Below the pieces are notes generated by a model. That model was not told the origin of the DNA. It searched no databases and saw only the letters and a list, made by a program, of their open reading frames with translations. The position numbers and the translations under genes are program-made. Below, one piece after another: positions 1 through 10,849 of a DNA stretch of 64,000 nucleotides (the first letter of the stretch is position 1; the number at the start of each line of letters is the position of its first letter). The stretch is from the NCBI RefSeq assembly GCF_963678975.1, contig NC_089285.1, positions 7,736,694 to 7,800,693 of the forward strand, written 5' to 3'. This DNA is from Dysidea avara (taxonomy: Eukaryota; Porifera; Demospongiae; Dictyoceratida; Dysideidae).

Positions 1-436
1 CTGATAAATTTCACAACAGCACACACACTCAACTGCAGTTGGCATAATTTCACAATTGTCACATCTGCACCTTGTATGAATACGTACAATACATGAATAA
101 TTAGCTGTAGCATAATAGAGTAGCTATCTAGATTAATATCTATGTTATATATAGTATGTAGCTAGCTTTATAGCCCAGCTAGTAGCTCCTGACTTACCAG
201 TCTTTATTCAGTAGCCTTTCGCTGGAATCTTCTTCGCTATCTACCGAGTACGAATCTTCATCGCTGTCACTGGCTACTGGTTCGAATTGATATGGGTCAA
301 CTAGGTGCTCCATCTCTTCCTCCATGTCCGCGCTAGCTTGCTCACTGGCTTCGGATGACTCGGTGATTGTACTGGTATCTGAGCTAGTGATGCTTGCTGT
401 ATCGCTCAAATCGTCATCGAGGATTCTGAAGGCCAT
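1..436 (-). CDS. P2X7 C-terminal-domain-like protein, first two exons (partial)
   Basis: Exon 1 is 436-198 (ATG at 436-434). It encodes an acidic, Ser/Asp/Glu-rich N-terminus that ends LVDPYQFEPVASDSDEDSYS and then LLNKDW. A consensus GTAAGT donor (197-192) leaves phase 2. Exon 2 starts at 70 after an AG acceptor (72-71) and completes the Trp codon. It reads WCRCDNCEIMPTAVECVCCC, then EIYQ, before the window ends. The PYxFEP-acidic segment followed by WCxCxxC, MPT and a CVCCxEI cluster is the layout of the zinc-binding cysteine-rich domain seen at the C-terminus of P2X7 receptors and in many stand-alone invertebrate proteins. No channel part is visible, so a stand-alone P2RX7-C-like protein is likelier than a receptor. 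The function of these proteins is not known to me. Splice phase and motif agree. Confidence 0.72.
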
Positions 437-1340
437 ATCATTACAAAGCTTGGCAGAGGATGTATGAAAACAGTCTTTAAAGTCTTACTACACACGAGAC
501 AACACTATGCAGGAAGCCCCGTGACTATCAACGCTTACACTTGTGACGTCATGAGTAACAGGACCGCAAAACGGAAGAAGCCATAAACGGGCTTGGAATC
601 CTGTTTTTCTACTCGCTTTTTCACCAGTAAATTATTTTTATTTTCAAAAACAAATCTTACAAACAGTAAACACATTACATACACTATATGTTGATGTAAA
701 AAAAATGACATCAAAAATTTCATGCAATCCTCCCTTTAAGACACTATGCTAATCACCACTTTGACCACAACAGTTTTAAGAAGGGGACCATACTGTGTGT
801 GTTGTACTATATGTATTGTAGTGTGTGTGTGGCCTGACTGGCCCTGTGTTCAATAAATTTCTCATGTTTTAAAATGAATCTACTTACTTTGCTACAGTAT
901 TGTGCCATACAGAAGCTTATTACAGTCATCCACTAAGTTCAACTGCTGTTTTTTTTATTGTACAGCCACACTTCAAACATGCTACTCCATTGCCACATCA
1001 GATCAAAGCTCTTCTTTTATTTTGAACTACTAAAAGTACACTATTTAAATACTCTACTATTTTAAACCTCTACACTGCAACAGAAAACAGGATGGTTAAA
1101 GTACCGTAAATTTAATAATTTAAGAAGAGATGGAAACTACTTGATAACGACTTCAGATGACAGAAGAAATTTTGACTAGTTCCGAGATCAGCTTTTTTAT
1201 TTGTGTGGACCTATCATTGTAACCCCACTGCCATTGAAATATATGAAAGCAAAATACATACCAATTGTCTGCAAAGAAGACAAACTTATGTCATGTCAAT
1301 GACTAGTAATTTTACATTTGATCAACTAGTTTAATGGGCC
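437..1340. other. Intergenic, no gene seen
   Basis: This stretch lies upstream of the leftward P2X7-C-like gene. It is AT-rich with short poly-T and poly-A runs and a few GT-rich stretches near 795-835. Reading frames here are short and lack recognisable motifs or paired splice sites. The promoter of the leftward gene must lie just right of 436, but I see no clear element. Confidence 0.5.
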
Positions 1341-1344
1341 AGAG

Positions 1345-1625
1345 AGGAATTATCAGGAAATGTAGGTATTTCAATAGACTTTCATGTGGGAATTGAGTAC
1401 AAAGCAAAAAGCAAAAATCATCTTTATTGAGTAGAATATTGTGGTGGTAATGTAATTGTAAAATTTCCTCACACGTATAATGAAGAGTTGCATCGTTTTT
1501 GTCAGTCCAAAGTGTTTAGTCCAGAACTTTATGTGTGTTGACAAGCCACTTCAGATTTCAAAATTGTGGTGATGGAAGAAATAGAAAAAGCGTCTACCTT
1601 CGATGAGTACACTTTGTAGATAAAT
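1345..1625 (+). pseudogene. Relic of a Crinkler-linked kinase-like domain, N-lobe part
   Basis: A forward frame around 1430-1620 reads GGNVIVKFPHTYNEELHRFC, continues QSKVFSPELYVC, hits a stop, and resumes with FKIVVMEEIEKASTFDEY. The pattern IVVKF...H..C....APxL then VVMEYxxG resembles the N-lobe and hinge of atypical protein-kinase-like domains that accompany Crinkler-like proteins in sponges and other eukaryotes. An in-frame stop and lack of a start or splice context make it a decayed copy. Family assignment rests on pattern memory, not a search. Confidence 0.33.
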
Positions 1626-1840
1626 CTGTCCAGATTTGGGAGAGAGAAGATAATAGGTGCCTACAACACAAGGCAGAGTCAAGTAAAATACCAGTATAAT
1701 TGAGCCCATGCAAAAAGTTGCAGCTGCACATGGGTCAGAAAACGTGTATCCTTCCTTGCTTACAAGAAGTACTTAAAAGATAAGCACAATGAAATCATAA
1801 CTGGTAACGAGGATCTGCCTACCACTCAAGTTTCTAAGCA

Positions 1841-2015
1841 TAGCTAGCCAGACATCAACTCTCAAGGTCACACAATTCAGTGACCTTTACAAGAGTTGAT
1901 ACCCAGGACTACGTTAGTGACACATGTGACAGTGTTAGTCTATTGATTGTGGTGGGCTAGTTGTCACCTTCAAAATCACTCTGTGTGAATGACTCTGATG
2001 GTGAACACTGGGACC
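1841..2015 (+). repeat. ~175-bp dispersed direct repeat, copy A
   Basis: This segment starts tagctagccagacatcaact and continues through gttagtctattg and gtgggctagttgtcacc. It recurs at 3822-4006 in the same orientation with only scattered substitutions and a small indel. The two copies flank about 1.8 kb that holds a decayed DNA transposon. They could be two copies of one short interspersed element or the ends of a composite. No coding content is seen. Confidence 0.75.
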
Positions 2016-2141
2016 ACACTAGTAAAGAGAACAAATGATATACAGTGGGGTAAGGTGATGCAAGTAACAGGGTTTAATTATGATGCAAATCGTTTAAGGT
2101 TTCTATGTACCTTAGAATTGATGCATTTGTAAGCACTGATA

Positions 2142-2759
2142 TACCGTATGACAACAAATATTGGCGAAACTAATATTTGGCGATTTGCTATAAAATTGCA
2201 GTTGGCAAAATTTAATTTGGCGAAATGCTCTCACTGAAAAATAGGCGAATGGCGTAAGTACGATACTTTGCCGAAGGAAATTCTTTCACAGTAGGGTTTT
2301 TCTTTAATTCTCTTGTGTATTTATCTTTCCAGGCTCGGCAATAGCTTTCGATCTTCACCAGGCCTGGCGACGAAGTAATGAATGGTCGGTGTAATTCCAT
2401 GGCTGTATGCTCCTTTACCTAGCGCTAGCTTTTCTGTATCAGTGAAATGCTGGTATTTTCCTCAGCGTACAATCTGTTCGTCACAGTCCATCTCTTCGTT
2501 TTCTTTCACTTTTGGCGCCTTCATCATAACTTCACACACAGCTGCATTGGCCACTTCTATGGAAGACATTGGCATTATCTGCGATAATGAGCCATCTGAC
2601 TGTGGCAAAATACCGTCGACTTCACTTTCTCTCTTGGCATTAGCTCGTTTGAAATACACCAAAAGCGCCATTTTTGAAAAAATTATTCTCTCGAAAATCT
2701 GTTGGAATTTTCGAATTTTTCGTAAATTAAACTTTTCGTAAATTTCCCATTATACAGTA
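2142..2759 (-). mobile_element. Decayed DNA transposon with HTH-like ORF remnant
   Basis: The ends are imperfect terminal inverted repeats. The left begins TACCGTATGACAACAAATAT and continues TTGGCGAAAC. The right, read inward on the minus strand, begins TACTGTATAATGGGAAATTT. TA flanks both ends, as for Tc1/mariner/pogo elements. Inside, the minus strand carries fragments in shifting frames. One is a 69-codon acidic stretch (2671-2462); the next reads GKYQHFTDTEKLALGKGAYS, then HGITPTIHYF; the last is a Lys/Arg-rich segment (about 2400-2212). This looks like the N-terminal helix-turn-helix of a CENP-B/pogo-type transposase, broken by frameshifts. No DDE catalytic domain remains. Confidence 0.55.
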
Positions 2760-3821
2760 TTTAATCTGGATAACTCGCCCATGTACAATAATCATGAAGC
2801 GAAAAAAAAACCACTTTGCAACAAAGTCATCGGCCCAAATTAAGCTTCCTGGCCTATATTGAGTTTAATAAAGACAGATTCTATTAGCCATAAGCAGCGC
2901 ACACCAAAAAAACTTAACTTTGAGTGCGGTTTTGTATGGCTTCTTGAGCATAATGGCATTTGGCAAGAAGAAACGGCCCGGTTCGGGCTGTTTCCATCCG
3001 AAAACGAAATCAAAAATAGGACATGTACAATGATCCATTCAGCAAGCCTTGCTACTTTTTATCCCAGGATTCTCCTTGTAAACTTCGCTATGCCTGTGAA
3101 AGAATAATAATAATAATAATATTATGAATAATAAGAACAATAATATGAACAAACGAGCATATTTCAGTTTTGTTTGAAATACACATACTGTTTCCTTTTC
3201 ACTTGATACTTACTAGTGGACCTATACACATTGCAAAGAACCACCAGAGGGTTGTTTTTGAGTTGAAGGATGTTTTTCAAGGTGGTTTGTAGGTGTGCGT
3301 TCTATTAGGATTTTTGCAAAAAACATATTATGAATCCACTATCGTGGTTCATGATTTCACTGAATTTACGATACTGTAGAGAAAAACTTTTCAGCAGCTC
3401 AGCAAATGATATTACCATTGCATGGAACCCTGGGAACTACCCCATATCTTCAGGGATTACTGGCACACCAACCATTTACGCTCACTTTTCCAATACTTAA
3501 TGGATAACAATGCAGATAAAGTCAAAAGACATCACTGCCTGTTCAGGTGATATAGACCACTATGAAGTGACCTCAGTACTCCTAACAAAGGAACTGAACC
3601 AACAGTTTTTGTTCATAGTCCAATGCATAATGGATAATGATGCAGATAAAGTCAGAGAACTGTTGTTCAGGCTGTACAGACAGACTACTATATGACCTCA
3701 GTACTCCTGATTATGGAGCTGAAATGGATACACCTATCATGATTATCATCTTCAGAAGTGTCATATGGCTTTCTGACGATAAACATCTTTACAGCAACAA
3801 CAATAAACAACATATAATTCA

Positions 3822-4006
3822 TAGTTAGCCAGACATCAACTCTCAAGGTCACACACTTCAGTGACCGTTACAAGAGTTGATACCCAGGACTATGTTAGTG
3901 ACACATGTGACAGTGTTAGTCTATTGACTGTGGTGGGCTAGTTGTCACCCTCAAAATCACTCTGTGAGTGAATGACTCTGATAGTGAACACTAGGACCAT
4001 AGTCAT
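3822..4006 (+). repeat. ~180-bp dispersed direct repeat, copy B
   Basis: Second copy of the repeat at 1841-2015, same orientation. It shares the blocks gacatcaactctcaaggtca, gacacatgtgacagtgttag and gtgggctagttgtcaccc. It immediately precedes the reading frame at 4152. A smaller internal duplication lies just upstream: a block around 3500-3590 resembles 3625-3720 through the shared phrases taatggataa-atgcagataaagtca and gacctcagtactcct. Confidence 0.75.
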
Positions 4007-4151
4007 CAGTACAGTAAAAGGATAATAGAATATGAATCTTTTGCCACAATGTATAAAACAGATATAAGAGGTAATTTACATAACATATTTTACTATACCA
4101 TAATGAATTATCAGTATGTAAGCTCCACTAATATAAGTTTCGCTTTGTAAT

Positions 4152-4589
4152 GTGTTATATCATCTGAGAGAATTTCACCCTGTTATTGATGGTGTGGGGT
4201 ATCTACATGCCCAACCATCAGATGATGGATGGCTAGTTTTTGTGCAAGTGTCAACACAATTATATGAACAGCACTCTTCAAACTTGGAAAGTTTATTTGC
4301 CAACAAAAGGGATGTTAATGGTTACAAGGAACTTGCAACAGATATTTTGAATCATGTATTTCCACCAGTGTCATCAACTGATAATTTGTCATTGTTTGAC
4401 TATTATCGAAATTTTACTACCACTAGTTTTAACATTAAAGCTGAAGATTTACATGTAGTGTATTTGTATGCCTCGACAACAACATATTTGAACAAAGATG
4501 TAAAAGTGTTTGAAAAGATCACAAAACATTCACAACACAATTGTGCGATAGGTCTATTGCATAAAGACTCACAATGTATAAGGCATTGA
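4152..4589 (+). CDS. Unidentified 145-codon frame, possibly Crinkler-like exon
   Basis: The frame encodes about 145 residues beginning MLYHLREFHPVIDGVGYLHA and including DDGWLVFVQVSTQLYEQHSS. The FPxIDxxxxx...LFxFQxT pattern is typical of the nuclease-like C-terminal part of Crinkler (CRN)-type proteins in eukaryotes, but the match is loose. A possible small downstream exon follows at about 4774-4803 (after a CCTCCTCAG acceptor, reading ETGGLADAPQ, then a GTACCA donor). A further 71-codon frame follows at 4831-5046. I could not join these into a phase-consistent model. It may be a real gene fragment or a transposon-related relic. Confidence 0.35.
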   Translation: MLYHLREFHPVIDGVGYLHAQPSDDGWLVFVQVSTQLYEQHSSNLESLFANKRDVNGYKELATDILNHVFPPVSSTDNLSLFDYYRNFTTTSFNIKAEDLHVVYLYASTTTYLNKDVKVFEKITKHSQHNCAIGLLHKDSQCIRH

Positions 4590-5556
4590 AACAGTGGTGT
4601 ATAGAATAACTAGCTAAATGTTTATGTATTAATTAATATTGGTGTGTTTCAAGGTATCAAAAGTGTATAGCTATAATTATAGTTTATTATCACTTATATG
4701 AAACTATCAAAACGATACATTTTACTAAATACAGCATGGTACTTGATTGTGATGTGCATATTCCTCCTCAGGAAACAGGTGGGTTGGCAGATGCACCACA
4801 GGTACCATACGGTAGTGTTGCTCAGAGAAGATGAAAGAAAAGGATTTCGTGGATGAGGCATGTATAATCTATAACTCCATTTTTAAAAGTGAAATGAATC
4901 AGCTAAGTGTTAGCAGAGACTTTAAGTCTTTATCACAAATACTTTCGGTGAAATGTAGTGAAGCCAAAATGTATGGAATTTGTGGTTTATATATTTTTAA
5001 AGATGACTTCATATTTCTGGTGATGTTACACATATTGATCAGCTAGCTATAGCTGTATATGGTGCCTGGTTTTTAGAAGTAGCACATCAACTTGTTCAAG
5101 TGACTTTTATATATCTATGACAATTGCAGACTAACAATTGAACTGTATTACATATTATTATACACATTTGACGTCTTCTCTTTGAACTATTCATAATCTG
5201 CGAAAACTTTTCATGAACTGCTCATGAATGGAGCGTCAGTATTTTAATATCAAACAAATAGGTAAATTGAACACTTTCCCAGACAATCAGTATAACCTTT
5301 CAGACAACCAGGGAAGACCTTAAAATTATAATTGATGTATCCAACACATCAGAACCATTTCCTTTGAACTGCTGGACTTGTAGGTTGAGTTCAAAGATTT
5401 AGCACATTGCTAACCTTAGAAAATAGCAGTCTACAAAGGTTTGTTTCTTTTCAAAGATTTTTATTGTATTGCTTCACTTTGATGTTTATATAGTAATGTA
5501 CTCAAGATTACTATTTTGATGTAGTCAAGATTGCAAAAATTAAGAATATTAAACTA

Positions 5557-5735
5557 GAGTAGGGATGATGTACTACAATAAAAAGTACTGAAACAAGTTG
5601 GATCAGAATAGTACATAATGTCCGATTGCTGTAAAACAATAAGAAGCAAAATAACTACTGTGATGTGTTGTGGAGATTCTGAAATGCACAGTAGGGACAT
5701 TTGCTTCTTGTTTTACAGCAATTGCATGGACCAGG
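5557..5735. mobile_element. Relic copy of palindromic MITE (family also at 58082-58366)
   Basis: The block gagtagggatgatg, ataaaaagtactgaaacaag, ttgga, then gtaaaacaataagaag, and later cacagtagggacat with cttcttgttttacagcaatt, parallels both arms of the fold-back element at 58082-58366. Here the right arm is incomplete and diverged, so this looks like an older copy. Confidence 0.6.
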
Positions 5736-5811
5736 CAATAGTGTATTAATTGGTTGTTATGTTTTAGCCAATCAGATTGCACCATTTACTTGTTAACATT
5801 ATAATCTAATC

Positions 5812-8185
5812 CAAAACAGCCAAGCTGTAAAAAAAGAGTGTGGCCCTCAAAAAGGCTATCGTGAAAAAAGATGTGAAATTGGCACCAAATTCACCTGAAT
5901 TGTCGTTATTAAAATTTGTACCATTAACCTACCATCACAGCCATTTCTTGGCCGCCACCTTGGATTTCACATCTTTTTTCACCATAGCCTTTTTGAGGGC
6001 TGCACTCTTTTTTTACAGCTTGGCTGTTTTGGATTAGATTTCACTTCTTTTTGTATTTGTATACCCCAAAGCCGGCCTATGGCTTTAGGGCTTTTAACCT
6101 ATCATTTTTTTCTTTACTACAGGAAGAAGAAAAGATGAAGCAGGGTGATTTCTTTGTAGCTGACCTCTCTGCAAGGTGATCCTTCTAGCTGATCTCTCTA
6201 CCGGATAACTTGTTTGTAGCTGAACTCTCTACAGGGTGATTTGTTTGTAGCTGAACTCTCTATAAGGTAACTTCTTCTAGCTGATCTTTCTACAGGGTGA
6301 TTTGTTTGTAGCTGAATTCTCTACAGGACGATTTGCTTGCAGCTGAACTGCTGAACTCTCTACAATGTAACTTCTTCTAGCTGAACTCTCTACGGGTGGC
6401 TTGTTTCTAGCTGATCTCTCTAGAGGGTGACTTGTTTCCAGCTGAACTCTCTAGAGGGTGATTTGTTTCTAGCTGAACTCTCTACAAGGTAACTTCTTCT
6501 AGCTGATCTTTCTTCAGGGTGATTGTTTGTAGCTGAATTCTCTACAGGGCAATTTGTTTGCAGCTGAACTCTCTACATGGTAGTTTCTTTGTAGCTGAGC
6601 TCTCTACAATGTAACTTCTTCTAGCTAAACTCTCTACAGGGTGACTTGTTTGTAGCTGAACTCTCTACAGGGTGATTTGTTTGTAGCTGAACTCTCTACA
6701 AGGTAACTTCTTCTAGTTGATCTTGCTACAGGGTGATTTGTTTGTAGCTGAATGGGCAATTTGTTTGCAGCTGAATGGGCGATTTGTTTGTAGCTGAACT
6801 CTCTACATGGTAGTTTCTTTGAAGCTGAACTCTCTACAATGTAACTTCTTCTAGCTGAACTCTCTACAATGTAACTTCTTCTAGCTGAACTCTCTACAGG
6901 ATGACTTGTTTCTAGCTGATCTCTGTACAGGGTGACTTGTTCCTAGCTGAACTCTCTATATGTGATTTGTTTGCAGCTGAACTCTCTTACATGGTAGTTT
7001 CTTTGTATCTGAACTCTCTACAAGGTGACTTCTTCTAGCTGATCTATCTACAGGATGACTTGTTTCTAACTGAACTCTCTACAGTGTGATCTGTTCATAG
7101 CAGAACTTTCTACTGGGTGATTTGTTTACAGCTAAACTCTTTGCATGATTGTTTCTTTGTAACTGAACTCTCTACAAGGTAACTTCTTCTAGCTGATCTC
7201 TCTACAGGGTAATTTATTTGAGCTGAACTCCCTACATGATGGCTTCTTTGTAGCTGAACTCTCTATTAGGTACCTTCTTCTAGCTGATCTGACTACAGGG
7301 TGACTTGTTTGTAGCTGAATTCCCTACAGAATAACTTGTATAACTGAGTGAATTATAATGCAGTTGAATGCTTTATTAGGGTGACTGTTCTATTAGAGTA
7401 TCTCGATCTCGCATTTGCTGCACGTAGTTGCCTTTCGAATCATAACTCAGTGATTTGTAATGCGATTCTTCTGTACTACTGCAAGAACTTTCTATGATGA
7501 TTATTCCAGCTACATACTGATTTTCAGCTCGTTGCTTTAAGCGGTTTGCCTGGTAGACACGAAAACTAATAGTTTTTTTATTCATAAAAATTGATCACGT
7601 AATTTTGACACAGGTTGGGTTTTGTGTCATATCTCCATGGTCTTTATCCCGATTCCTTTCAAACCACAAAAAGGAACTCCAACGATGGTTGCTCCATCTA
7701 CATTACAATTTTCAACTGATTCCTCCAAGGGGTTTACCCTGTAGGCGTGACAGACCTTCGACCTTATTTAACGCAAATAATCGGTCATAACTCCGTGAAT
7801 GTTCATCTGATTTCTACCAAAGTTGGTAAGGAGATCCGCCTTAATGAGCCCTTTAAGTGTGCCAAATTTCAGTCCAATCCGAACACGCATTCATGTTTTA
7901 TGGCAAATTTTGCGAGGTGTGCGAAATGAAGAAGAAAAAAAACGAAGAAATTAAAATGAAATTTTGTTCGCTCGTATCTCGGAAATGGCTGGAGCGATTT
8001 TCTTCAAATTTGGTATGTAGACTCCCCTAACTGGGCGGCACGTCTCTAACAAATTTGGTTCCAATCAGATAAGGAATCACAGAGCTACATAGGTATGAAA
8101 ATTGTGTTTTCTTTCTTCCTGTTAATATACTCACGGTGTGGCGCGCCGACTTCTTGGGCTGCACGACACACTACTGTGTGTCTTG
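5812..8185 (+). mobile_element. Composite repeat, copy 1: palindrome + ~30-bp minisatellite + conserved tail
   Basis: Three parts occur in order. First, an inverted repeat: acagccaagctgtaaaaaaa (5818 on) is mirrored by ttttttacagcttggctgt ending near 6030, with gtgtggccctcaaaaaggct opposite agcctttttgagggctgcac. Second, from about 6150 to 7340, dozens of ~30-bp units of the type TTGTAGCTGAACTCTCTACA + GGGTGACTTG. Third, a non-repetitive tail (about 7375-8185) that carries tctattagagtatctcgatc, the phrase tgataactccgtgattg in variant form, and ends ...ggtgtggcgcgccgacttct. All three parts recur in the same order at 55262-57270, so this is one mobile unit and not a chance juxtaposition. No transposase or convincing ORF is present; it would be non-autonomous. 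Confidence 0.75.
6150..7340 (+). repeat. ~30-bp minisatellite inside composite element, copy 1
   Basis: Degenerate tandem units with the core TAGCTGAACTCTCTACAGGG followed by tgacttgtttg; variants have aaggtaacttcttc or atggtagtttcttt in the second half. The variants partly alternate, suggesting higher-order units. Reading frames through it are not conserved. Confidence 0.9.
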
Positions 8186-8589
8186 ATACAGATAATGAGC
8201 AGATGGTAAAGTGTCTTATTTCCTCCCCAATGTTCATACTATGCATCTATAGAAAATTCTGTGGTTTTTAATGATATTCATTGATGATTGAAGACGTGTG
8301 GTCACCATGTTTACCTTCTACTATTTCTTCTGTGATATACATTGTTGATTCAGTGTCGCTGCTTGCCCTTCTCTTAAATACCAAATCTGGCACAGCACGG
8401 AAAAAGTACAATGAATCTTTCGTGTGTCAGTATCATGTATCCAATTATACTTTAAAATGTAATATAACCAGTAGTAGTTGTTTACACAATATGTATGTTC
8501 ACAACACTATAGAGTATCCATCGTACAACATTAACAGGATCCTTCATACACAATCTCCTCTAGATATTTAATATGTATTTCAGGTTTTT

Positions 8590-10010
8590 TTTTTGTTACC
8601 TGGGTTGCAACTGGTGGTTCCCTTACGATATTCACAGTTTGGAGAAACTAAGTTTAGCAGAGGAATGATAGATATTATTAGAATAGCCAGGGTAAGTAGG
8701 AAACTTGGTCTGTTTGTCACGTGGAGAGGCTGTTGAGTCACGGTAAAGGCAAGCAATTGCTTATTTTGGAGTCGAAGGGTGAGCCACCCGGAAGATCCTT
8801 GGGTACATAGGATTGATGGGAGTAGCCGGTAAAAAGTGTGTTATGTTCCGCTTGTGTCCTTACACAACTGTGATGGTGAATGGGGGGAATCCCATCAACA
8901 CAATGATTTGGTCAGAGACAGAGTAACAGGGAAATCTATCAAGGAGATTCTCTGTTACCATTACTCTTTTGCCTGGCTATAACACTACTGCCAGTGGCAT
9001 TAAGGCAAAATAGTGGATATTGCAGCCAATACTTGACGGAATCCCTAACGCACCTGTTCTTCGTGGATGATCTAAAGGTGTATGCAGATAGCCCAGAAAC
9101 CCTGGACAAAGTAATGCTCCAAGTGGACAAAGAGTGAGGCACAATGGGAATGGCCCTAGGACTACAAAAATGTGGCATAGCCCACATAGAGCAAGGAAAA
9201 GTAATACAAAAAGGCAATACGGAATTTATGGGGCAGGAACAAATTCAAGAAGTGACCATGGAGTGAGCTTATCGATACTTGGGAATAGATTAATTGCAAC
9301 TCTTTTCACCCAGCCATAAAACTGTGAGAAACAGGCTACAGAACGAACATTACAGCAAGCTAAATCAATATGGTCCTCCATCTTGAGTAGTAAATGTATG
9401 GTCCAAGCCCACCAACATGTGGGGTATGTCAGTTTTCTGTTACTACATGACCGTGATATAATGGTCAACAACGGAGTTCAACAACATAGATAAGAAGACA
9501 AAAATACCATTAGCAACTATCAGGGATATCACAAATGTGGAGCCACTGAACGATTATACCTCCCTAGAGAAGAGGGAGGTAGAGAGCTAAGCTTGATAAT
9601 TCAAATATGGGAAAAGGAACAAGTATCCCTGATATGCTACCTCCAAACCACCAAAAGTGAATGACTAAAAGGAGTTTTGTCCTTTCTACAAGAGCTACAC
9701 ATTACAGGTAACGGCATTCCACTGGCAGCAAGTTGATCGATATTACAAAAATATAAAATAGACACCCCAACAAGCCTTAGAGAAAAGAAAATACATGGAT
9801 CCCATAGAAGTACAGTAGAAGGCCCAATGGTAGACAAGGTTGCCACTTTTGCCTGGCTTAGAGATGGTACATTCAAGGCTGCCACTGAAGCTGTTATAAT
9901 TGCAGTACAAGACGGCTCCCGCTTAACATGCCACTATGCTCAGACGGTGCTAAAACATGAAGTAAATCCCATGTGTCAAGTATGCAGAAACAAAAATAGC
10001 CTCTACAACC
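8590..10010 (+). pseudogene. Decayed R2-like LINE reverse transcriptase
   Basis: Forward-strand fragments in different frames spell out a reverse transcriptase. Near 8880-8990 a GDSLCPLLF-like segment is followed by CLAITLLPVALRQNSGYC-type sequence. At about 9030-9110, ESLTHLFFVDDLKVYADSPE carries the catalytic F-x-D-D, followed by DKVMLQVDKE, a stop, then GMALGLQKCGIAHIEQGKVI and a YRYLGI-like segment near 9270. At 9530-9600, ERLYLPREEGGRELS follows. At 9827-10000, the thumb-like GTFKAATEAVIIAVQDGSRL and a CQVC start of a zinc knuckle appear. Multiple frameshifts and stops make it inactive. The pattern fits site-specific-type LINEs with a C-terminal restriction-like endonuclease, the same broad class as the element at 19462-20436. 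Confidence 0.7.
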
Positions 10011-10035
10011 TCTACGTTTCCAACCTTTCCATTTA

Positions 10036-10517
10036 GTGCTGCATCCACCCTTAAGTACCGAACAACTTAAAAGATGCTTCAGTTCATTTGCCAAGTCTGT
10101 AATAGCTGCAATAACGGAACTCCATACCATCCTACATATTGCACATCTAGATATAAGGATTCCAAACATCTGCTATGATATAAGGGATGGTACATGGAAA
10201 GCGATGGTACATGGAAAGCGATATTGATTGACCTAGATGATAGTCGGCCTGTTCATGAGCCGCTGGTGGTGTATGATCCTTCTTCCGTTATGTACAATAA
10301 GGAATATGACAGCTTGGATAAATATGACTGGCACCAACTTGCCATTATGCTTACACGAATTATGAAAGGTGATAACAAAGGAAATTACCACAAGGATCCA
10401 CCCAAGTTTGATGATGATGAAATTGGAACAAAGTTACAGCGTTCTTATGAATTGGGAGAAAGTCCAGATTTACCTGACTTTGGAGTGCCATTGTGTGATT
10501 GTTTGCCACCATCATAA
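10036..10517 (+). pseudogene. Kinase-like C-lobe fragment broken by a 17-bp tandem duplication
   Basis: Two overlapping frames read as one protein. The first ends TELHTILHIAHLDIRIPNIC + YDIRDGTWKA. The second continues KAILIDLDDSRPVHEPLVVY, then YDSLDKYDWHQLAIML. HLDIRxPN matches the kinase catalytic loop HxDxxxxN, and LIDLDD sits where the DFG metal-binding Asp would be. The frame break coincides exactly with a perfect 17-bp tandem duplication, gatggtacatggaaagc at 10186-10202 and 10203-10219. This fits the atypical kinase-like domain found next to Crinkler-type modules. It starts directly after the decayed reverse transcriptase and runs up to the satellite array. A pseudogene is likeliest. 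Confidence 0.5.
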
Positions 10518-10849
10518 CAAGTGTAAACCAAACATGCTAGTGGGCATGGCTTATAATGTTGTCTCACCGGCTCTTGTACCTGGTAACCATAACCCACCTA
10601 TGCCCCCTATGGATTGGAAACTGGTAAAAGTATCTCTGTTGTAAATCACATTACATGCACAATGAAGACTGGTAGTACATACCATTATAAAACACCAGGG
10701 GGACCTGCTGAAGTTTATAATAACTGTACAGAGGATACAGTCTCTATATTTATTCTGTCTTCTAAATGGCAAGAAATGACGCGCTATGCTTTTGACTACA
10801 AGACCATGTTGCAAGATTTCTGGGGTTCTTAGGAGTTCAATATCGATTC

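Noticed and set aside
5840-6037. 65-codon frame at the start of composite copy 1 and its counterpart at 55148-55435
   Set aside because: Both are translations of the palindrome arms.
8281-8571. 96-codon forward frame before the reverse-transcriptase relic
   Set aside because: No recognisable domain; composition like the surrounding AT-rich DNA.
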